Assembly: GCF_000143415.4 (NCBI RefSeq)
Contig: NW_003314320.1
Coordinates: 490,099 to 554,098 of the forward strand
Direction of reading: 5' to 3'
DNA: 64,000 bases
DNA from: Selaginella moellendorffii
Taxonomy: Eukaryota; Streptophyta; Lycopodiopsida; Selaginellales; Selaginellaceae
The notes beneath the pieces are model-generated. The model was given only the letters and a program-made list of their open reading frames with translations, was not told the origin of the DNA and made no database searches. Both the position numbers and the translations under genes were made by a program. Each line of letters opens with the position of its first letter. The first letter of the stretch is position 1. This document shows, in pieces, positions 57,439 through 64,000 of the stretch.

Positions 57439-58267
57439 TCATGGGACCCTCTAAATCCCAAGCCTTGGGTGCAGCACTTGCTTTGGGACGTCGGGGCGAA
57501 ACACCGTGGCCTAACGGCCCGGTATGGGTACCTCTACCCCCCCTCTTCCATCCCGAAGGGAAGGTCCAAGCCCCTGGAAGGGCGAGGACCAAAGAGCCAC
57601 AAGGTACTCAAGTGGGGCACCACTCCACCTGAGCCGGGAGCACCGCAGTCGGTTTCCCTTTCGGGAGTGGGAGCTGCTCTTGAGCACTTCCTTGGATGGC
57701 CCCTCCGGCACCAGCCAAGTCCATGCTCACTCCCACCCAAGGCCCCTCGGTCCCAGTCTCAACCTCAAGTCGGTTTGGAAGCCCAACTGGAGAGTCCCTT
57801 CAAAACTGGTTCCTAGACCTCACTATCCCTACTATACTTTTGGAACCCCCTGCAGCCCCCCCCCCCTGGAAGACGCACGCTTTGGGCTTTCACCCCTTGA
57901 CCCGTATTAGTATTTGGACTTAGTCTCTGGCTCGATCTCGGACTCGATTTCGGATCTGACTTCGGATTCGGTCTCGGACTCGATTTCGGACTCGATCTCG
58001 GACCTGACCTCGGACTCGACCTCGGACTCGGTCTCGGACCCGATTTCGGATCTCGGACTCTGTCTCAAACTCGGTCTCGAACTCGGACTTGAACTCGGTC
58101 CCCGAGTCGGTCTCGGACTCGATTCCGGACTCTATCTCGAACTCGGTCCTAGAGTCGGTCTTGGACTCGATCCTTGACTTGGTCCCATCCAATGAACTCT
58201 TTGTCATTTTGGTCAAGCTTTTGGGGATCCTTTAGCCTACGACATCTCGGGGAGTCGGTTCCTTACA
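57373..58267 (-). repeat. 3' LTR of element 2, lacking its last part
   Basis: A minus-oriented LTR that starts at TGTAAGG (58267) and runs to about position 906 of the 1148-bp LTR, where it joins element 1 pol. The last 49 bases survive at 52586-52634, so about 194 bp are missing. Next to its start is a polypurine tract, as expected for a 3' LTR. Confidence 0.88.
57905..58185. repeat. GACTCG-type minisatellite in the element 2 LTR
   Basis: Same block as at 48-310, with a different number and order of units. It leaves an open Ser-Asp-rich frame that is not a supported gene. Confidence 0.8.
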
Positions 58268-58280
58268 ACTCCACCACCCA
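58268..58280 (-). other. Polypurine tract of element 2
   Basis: The minus strand reads TGGGTGGTGGAGT immediately before the LTR start. A purine-rich run here primes plus-strand DNA synthesis in LTR retrotransposons. Confidence 0.7.
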
Positions 58281-58670
58281 TAGAAGAAGTTCGATGCCCA
58301 CATCGAACGTCTCATTTTATCCTACGACTTGTTGACCATGTCTCTGGGGGCATCCCCCCACTTAGCAGTGTGCCTAAGTTAGCCTCCCCGGCCAAGAGCC
58401 CATGACAACGGAATATAGGTGTCCCTATACTCCTCACCTCACCATGCCCTAGTATGGGGTCGGGACTTGAACCCAGCCTTGCTTTACTAGGGGGTTGGGA
58501 CTCGAACCCAACCTCCGTAGAATACGTCTACGGATTCGACATCCCCGCGGGGAGTCGGGCGTAGTGCCCTACGCCTGGTCGACCTATCCAACCCATGCTA
58601 ATTAGCTTACCTTTGGCGCGCCTTCGGGTCCCAACATATTGCACTTGCTCAACTTTGCAAATTGATATTT
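58281..58670 (-). other. 3' untranslated region of element 2
   Basis: About 390 bp lie between the stop codon after the chromodomain and the polypurine tract. No open frame of interest is seen. A near-repeated phrase (gggacttgaacccagcct / gggactcgaacccaacct) occurs twice at about 58462-58521. Confidence 0.7.
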
Positions 58671-59052
58671 TTAATTGAATTTTGCATAAGTACATAGAGT
58701 TCTGCCTTGCAGAAATTCCTCCACTAGATCTCGAGCGTTCGCTAGGTTCTCCTCCGGTTCCCATGTTGCTTCGCAGTGTGGAAATCCTTTCCACTTCACA
58801 TGGAACTCTCTCACCTCGCGTCCTTGTCGCTTGCTTTTGCGCACATTGAGGATGGCCTCGACTTCGTATTCCTCTTCCCCTTGGATAACCTCAGGCAAAG
58901 GTCTCACTTGGTCCTTGCGAAGCGGATCCTCAAAGTACGGCTTGAGTAAGTTCATGTGGAACACTGGGTGCATCTTCCCCATCTCTCGAGGAAGTCGGAG
59001 TCGCTAAGCCACTTTACCGATTCGTGCCTCAATCTCGTAAGGCCCCGCGAAC

Positions 59053-59104
59053 CTGCTTAAGGAACTCAAGATCAATTCATTTACAGGAATACATGCATCT
59101 TTAC
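59053..59104 (-). other. Candidate spliceosomal intron B in element 2 integrase (52 bp)
   Basis: On the minus strand the sequence runs from AAAG|GTAAAGATG to TTAAGCAG|GTTCGC. Removing it joins RKLTQR to FAGPYEIEARIGKVA in frame (phase 2), which is the normal order in chromovirus integrase C-terminal domains. Left in place it ends the frame at once. Confidence 0.7.
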
Positions 59105-59522
59105 CTTTGGGTCAACTTTCGGCTGATCCCACTTGGTAGTCTGAGGTTCTTGGTGTTCAGCCACACCTTCTCCCCAGCTTGGAACTCTACATCCCGACGC
59201 TTCTGGTTCGCGTATTTGGTTTGCCTTTGTTGAGCCCGTTCCAAGGAATCCCTCACTAGATTCCAAATGCTGAGTCTTTCCGCTGTGAATGCCTCCACTG
59301 CGGGCAACTCTCCATGATACTCGGCCACGCCGAGTTCCACAGGACCTTCAATAGCTCGCCCATTGATGACTTCCCATGGACTCACCCCGATACTCGAATG
59401 TGGTGAGTTGTTATAACACATTTCTGCAAGTCCCAAATGACTTACCCAATCGGTCTGGTCTCCCGAGACATAGCATCGCAAATAATCCTCCAACTGCCTA
59501 TTCACCCTTTTCGTTTGTCCGT

Positions 59523-59568
59523 CTGTCAAGAAGTGTTAGTGCCAACAACTTGACTTAATACCCCATAC
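59523..59568 (-). other. Candidate spliceosomal intron A in element 2 integrase (46 bp)
   Basis: On the minus strand it runs from CAGACAG|GTATGG to CTTGACAG|ACGG, with a CTAAC branch-point-like element about 15 bases before the 3' end. Removing it joins HPQT to DGQTKRVN in frame (phase 1), restoring the conserved motif between the second and third catalytic residues. Confidence 0.75.
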
Positions 59569-62500
59569 CTGTCTGTGGGTGATAGGCTGTGCTGAATTTC
59601 AACTTGGTGCGATACTGTTCGAGGAGAGTCCTCCAGAACCTACTGGTGAAGATCTTATCTCGATCTGAGATGATCTCTTCTGGTCTTCCCCGCACTCGAA
59701 CCACTTGCTCAAAGAACAGCTTTGCCACACCTTCCGCATCCACCTCCGTTGTGGTGGGTATGAAATGTGCCATTTTTGAAAATCGGTCCACCACCACGAA
59801 TATCGCATCAAACCCCTCGCTTGGGGGGAGTCCCGTGATGAAGTCCATCGTAAGACATTTCCACGGGCGATCTGGAATTGGGATGCTTTGCAACAAGCCC
59901 CCACTAGCCTTAGTCACGGCTTTTACCTGCTGACATGTTGGACATGTCTTTACATAGTCTTGGATGTCCTTAGCCATATCTGGCCAATGGTACTTCCTTT
60001 TGAGTAAGCCCATTGTCTTGGGCACTCCACCGTGTCCCGCAAGAGGTCCGTCATGACACTCTTCTAAGGCCACCTTCCTTAGTTTCCCTTCTGGAACATA
60101 CACCCTCGTTTGCTTGTAATAAATGAGTCCGTTGCGTTCCGCATAGCCCGTTTTCTCTTCCGTTGGCAGCTCACCTCTCTGGTGAGCTTCCCGCGCCTCT
60201 AGATTCCTCAGCAACACTTCCTGTGCTAGACCATCATTCTCATATGCTGTCCGCACATCGTCCCAGAAGGTTGCTGTTGCGCTGGATATTGCCAACCTCA
60301 AGCTCACTTTTCGACTTAGCGCATCCGCCACAATGTTGTTCTTCCCAGGCTTGTACAGAATTTCGCAATCAAACTCGGCCAAGGCATTGGCCCACCGACC
60401 TTGTTTCCCTCTTAGGTCGGGCTGTGACAAGAAGTGTTTCGTTGCCACATTGTCCATGTAAACCTTAAAGTGTCTCCCAAGGTAGTGTCGCCACTCCTTG
60501 AGCGCCTTGACCACCGCAAACAATTCCTTCTCGTGGGCAGGCCACTTCCGTTGAGCCTTGTCCAGCTTCTTCGAGAAGAACGCTACCGGATGGTTGTCTT
60601 GCTTCAAAACTGCGCCTAACGCAAAGTCCGAAGCATCCGTTTCTACCTCAAAGTCCTTACCAAAGTCTGGTAATGCCAATACAGGAGCCTTCCTCAACTT
60701 CCCTTTGAGGTGGACGAATGCCGCCTCGCATTCCGCTGTCCACACCATCTTCCCTTTTCCTGTTTGGTCCGTTAAGGGCAAGGCTACTCTCGAATAGTGT
60801 CTGATAAACTTTCGATAGTAGTTGCATAGCCCCAGGAATGCCCTCAACTCATGTACATTGGATGGTCGCTCCCATTCCTGGATCGCTTGGACCTTCTCCG
60901 GGTCCACCTTGAGCCCGTCCTGGCCCACCACATGCCCGAGAAACTTTACCTCTTGTTGAGCAAAGTCACATTTGCTCTCTTTAGCATACAGCTTGTGTTC
61001 CCTTAGTTTCTCAAACACCTTCGCCAAGTGTTCGACATGCTCCTCTAGCGTCTCGCTATAGATCAGGATGTCGTCGATATAGACGACCACGAAGTGATCC
61101 AGATAGGGTACAAAGACGTGGTTCATTAGCGCCGAAAACGTTGCCGGCGCATTACATAGCCCGAAGGGCATCACCAGAAACTCAAAGCTCCCATACCTCG
61201 TTCGACAGGTTGTCTTCTCGACATCTTCCTCGGCTACCCTAATCTGGTAGTATCCTGACCTTAGGTCAATCCTCGAGAAGTATTTTGCCTTTCCCAACCT
61301 ATCGAACAGGTCCTCAATCCTTGGCAAAGGGTACTTGTTCTTCTTTGTATACTTGTTGAGCAAGCGGTAGTCTATGCACATGCGCATAGATCCATCTTTC
61401 TTTTTCACAAATAACACCGGCGCCCCATACGGCGACTTGCTCAACCTAACATACCCTTTGTCCACCAACTCCTCTAGTTGGCACTTGAGCTCCTTGAGTT
61501 CTTTTTCGTTCAAACGATAAGGGGGACGAACTACTGCCTCAGCACCCTCGACCAGCTCAATCTTATGTTCTATCGGTCGTGCTGGGGGTAGCCCCGCCGG
61601 TAGCTCCTCCGGCATGGTATCCTGGAATTGGTCCAACACCCGTTGGATCACTAAAGGTACTTCTTCCATTCCTGTCTTTTTGTCACTCTTCACCGAGAGT
61701 AAGCACAAAAAGGCTGCCTTAGTTCCTTTAGTGAGTTGTCCTCTCGTGGACACCAGGTTTAAGCAGGAATCTTTGGCCTTGCTTTGCCCTACCTTTAGAT
61801 CTTGGGCCTCCACCCTAGATCTTCTTCCTTGGGCATTCGCCAGTACCACAAGGTTTCTACCTTGTCCATGCAGGGCTACCACGAATCGATTGAACCAGTC
61901 CATTCCGAAGATCACGTCAAATCCCGCCATGTCCAACACGGTGAAGTCCATGTCCACCTTCCAAGTCCCCACTTCGACTCTCGCTTGTCGAAGTACCTCA
62001 TCGGTGCTTTGGCTACCTTGAACAAACTCTATAGTCCTTGGCTCGCCTAGCCGCTGCACCGTTAGTCCGGCTTGCCGGACTATGTCTGCAGCCACAAAAT
62101 TATCCGAAGCACCCGTGTCAATAAGGATTTTAACAAAGCTACCTCCGAGCTTCCCTCGGAGGGCTAGTAGATGTCGCGAACGATTCTCTACCAAAGTTGT
62201 TCGTGTAATAAGTAACTTTGAGTTAGGGACTGGATCACATACCTCTGTTTGGACTTCACCCGACTTGATGGCCATATTGGCTCTGGCCTTCTTCAGGTAG
62301 GGACATTCCCTCGAGAAGTGTCCCGCTTCACCGCAGTTGTAGCATACGTTGTTTCCCACGCTGCTATATGACTTGACCTTCTTATCCGTGGGTTTGTCTC
62401 TTTTCGCCTGACTCCCCCACGTACTCGCTCGCTGGCCACTGGATCTGCCTTTCCGGAACCCTGAGGGCTCATTTTTAGAGAAACTCTTCTTGAATTTCCC

Positions 62501-63486
62501 TCTGCTAAACGTTCCCCTTGGCTTGGCCCCTTTGCTAAACGTGGATCCCGACCCTGTCGTGTTCCCCTTTTGCAGGTTATCGTTGAAATGCACCTTGATG
62601 GCCGCATCCAACGCTTCTTTGTAGTTGGTCGGGTTCTACCGCATTACTTCGCCGCGAGCCCAGGTTTGCAAACCTGATATGAAGGCATGGAACGCATCCA
62701 TATCCCCCATGTGCGTGACAAGTATCCTCTTTGCCATAAACCCATTCACATACTCCTGAATGGTTCCGGTCTGCTTCAGCCTACTCAGTTCGTCCCTTAG
62801 ATGCAGAGTAGCATTCGGAGGAACGTAAGTTGCGCGAATCCTCGCCTTCATCATTTCCCAAGTGGCCACCGGTCCTTCATTGGCCTCTGTCGTTCTCCAC
62901 CAAGACTTGGCATTATCTGCCAAGTATGGTTTTGCACATGGGACCTTCTCCGAGCTTGGTAATCGCAATGCTCGGAAGTAGTCCTCCATATCGTAAAACC
63001 AATCCTCCACCACCTTATAGTCATTCACTCCTTTGAAGACCGGTGGGGGCTTTGGTTTGTACTTGGGAACTGCCTGAGGGACTGATTCCACTTCGGTCTG
63101 TTCGACCTTGTCTGGTTTTGCCTCAGTCCCTGCCGAAGGGTCTGCACCTTCTGCGCTGCCAGCATCCGCAGTCTTTCGCTTTTTCTTCCGCTTCTCGTCA
63201 CGCTTTAGCTTGCGTACGAGAGTCTCTAGCAGGGCATTGGTCTGTGCCAATTGTCCTTCTAGAACATCCAATCGAGCCTTGGATGACCGAACCTCACCAC
63301 CAGACTCCTGTTTGGAAGTTGTCTCACTGAAGTCCTCCTCATGCAAGGATTCCTCATCCATCGCCTCCTGTTCGACTGGAGGCTCCAGCTCTGGAGGAGG
63401 TTCTGTCTTTGCCTGGGTTCGCTTACGTCCTGCCCTTGCCATCTCCCAGCAATCCGCCTCTATCCTTCGCTAGAACTGAGGAAGAC

Positions 63487-63498
63487 GCTCCGATACCA
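63487..63498 (-). other. Primer-binding site of element 2
   Basis: The minus strand reads TGGTATCGGAGC, identical to that of element 1. Confidence 0.85.
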
Positions 63499-63501
63499 AA
63501 T

Positions 63502-64000
63502 TTTAAGCCACAAATTTTTCCTTTCCAATTTGCCAGCTTACCTCGCCTAACCGACCAACTCTGCCTTGGCTCGCACTAAGTTCCCTCGCCAAGGTTCTCG
63601 CCTATGGTACCAGCTCCTACTTGGTTTCAGCTACTTACTGCACGAGCAACGGAGTGTTAGCCATCCATCTACGGATTCCCAAATCTCTCCCAATCCCCCT
63701 CCCCGGGTTAGACTGGACTTAAGGTTCGGCTACACTCCCCGCAGGCACAAGCAGCCAAGCACACCAAGCCTCCAGATTCCTAACACCCCTTGGTACCACA
63801 AGACTTGATCATGGGACCCTCTAAATCCCAAGCCTTGAGTGTAGCACTTGCTTCGGGACGTCGGGGCGAAACACTGTGGCCTAACGGCCCGGTATGGGTA
63901 CCTCTACCCCCCCTCTTCCATCCCGAAGGGAAGGCCCAAGCCCCCGGAAGGGCGAGGACCAAAGAGCCACAAGGTACTCAAGTGGGGCACCACTCCACCT
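63502..64000 (-). repeat. 5' LTR of element 2, cut by the window edge
   Basis: The 3' half of a minus-oriented LTR. Its inner end has lost the terminal TG...CA form (ttttaag where element 1 implies ttgtaag). Over 63743-64000 it differs from 57373-57630 at six positions, all transitions, by eye. Confidence 0.9.

Larger units (their letters stand above)
58671..63442 (-). pseudogene. Gag-pol polyprotein of element 2 with chromodomain; two point stops and two intron-like gaps
   Basis: The frame starts at the ATG at 63442 and parallels element 1, then continues through the complete integrase. A TAG at 62636-62638 replaces the Trp codon of element 1 in gag. The protease has the normal [10 protein letters not shown]. 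After the HHCC finger the integrase core shows LTMDF and SDRD (two catalytic Asp). The third acidic residue, normally Glu in a QTERVN-like motif, is Lys (QTKRVN). GT-AG sequences at 59523-59568 and 59053-59104 interrupt the frame. A TAG at 59004-59006 replaces the expected Tyr after GKVA. The tail EILNVRKSK-like block (VEAILNVRKSKRQG, then FHVKWKGFPHCEATWEPEEN) is a chromodomain, which guides integration to marked chromatin. Confidence 0.9.
52586..64000 (-). mobile_element. Element 2: Ty3/gypsy chromovirus, minus strand, hosting element 1
   Basis: Read on the minus strand this element runs from a 5' LTR (63502 to beyond 64000) through primer-binding site, gag, protease, reverse transcriptase, RNase H, integrase and chromodomain to a 3' LTR. 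The 3' LTR is split: 57373-58267 carries its first part and 52586-52634 its last 49 bases, with element 1 inserted between. Over the 258 bases that can be compared, its two LTRs differ at six sites, all transitions, by eye. The coding region carries two point stops and two intron-like interruptions. The right end is cut by the window. Confidence 0.88.

Noticed and set aside
57378-58268. Inverted LTR as the true 3' LTR of element 1
   Set aside because: LTRs of one element are direct repeats. This copy is inverted relative to the 5' LTR of element 1 but correctly placed, with a polypurine tract, for element 2.
59524-59529. A separate gene starting at the integrase C-terminal half
   Set aside because: The apparent start is TTG inside the candidate intron; the sequence continues the upstream integrase after removal of 46 bp.
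1-64000. CRISPR arrays, bacterial operons or phage genes
   Set aside because: Gene structure is eukaryotic throughout, with spliceosomal introns and no regular repeat-spacer pattern.

Overview
The window looks like nuclear DNA of a land plant, most likely the lycophyte Selaginella moellendorffii or a close relative. This is inferred from gene content and style, not from a database match: very short GT-AG introns (about 46-65 bp where I placed both ends), closely packed housekeeping genes, PLS-type PPR and PORR organelle RNA-binding proteins, PHO1- and DHQS-type plant genes, and a chromodomain Ty3/gypsy retrotransposon.

Layout. 1-387 is part of a retrotransposon LTR. 388-8810 is AT-rich with no supportable gene. 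A tRNA-Lys(UUU) gene lies 41 bp before the start codon of ARP6. A compact gene block follows: ARP6 (+), a conserved plant protein of unknown function (-), an RNase H-fold protein (+) with a decayed tandem copy, the proteasome adaptor ECM29 (+), and a U-box protein (+) with a decayed copy of its 3' end. Next comes a minus-strand run (gamma-SNAP, a Gfo/Idh/MocA oxidoreductase, a DBP8/DDX49/RH36-type DEAD-box helicase), then a long intron-less PPR gene and chloroplast 3-dehydroquinate synthase on the plus strand. 38.4-46.4 kb is a region of broken duplicates: a SUV3 helicase fragment, two related F-box genes flanking PPR wreckage, and a shrunken copy of the PPR-DHQS locus that ends about 7 bp from the PHO1 stop codon. 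PHO1 (SPX-EXS) and a PORR gene follow on the minus strand, then an AT-rich composite repeat.

52.6-64.0 kb is a nested retrotransposon complex. A minus-strand chromovirus (element 2, running off the right edge) carries, inside its 3' LTR, a plus-strand copy of the same family (element 1). Element 1 later lost its 3' end, together with about 190 bp of the host LTR. Element 2 holds the most unusual signal in the window. Its integrase is interrupted twice by short GT-AG sequences (46 and 52 bp), and removing each one restores a conserved integrase motif in frame. They look like spliceosomal introns inside a retrotransposon that should lose introns when it transposes.

The genes serve separate cell functions (chromatin, proteasome, ubiquitin, membrane fusion, ribosome biogenesis, organelle RNA, aromatic amino acids, phosphate). 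I see no pathway cluster. Several neighbouring pairs share short spacers, so promoters are probably shared or overlapping.
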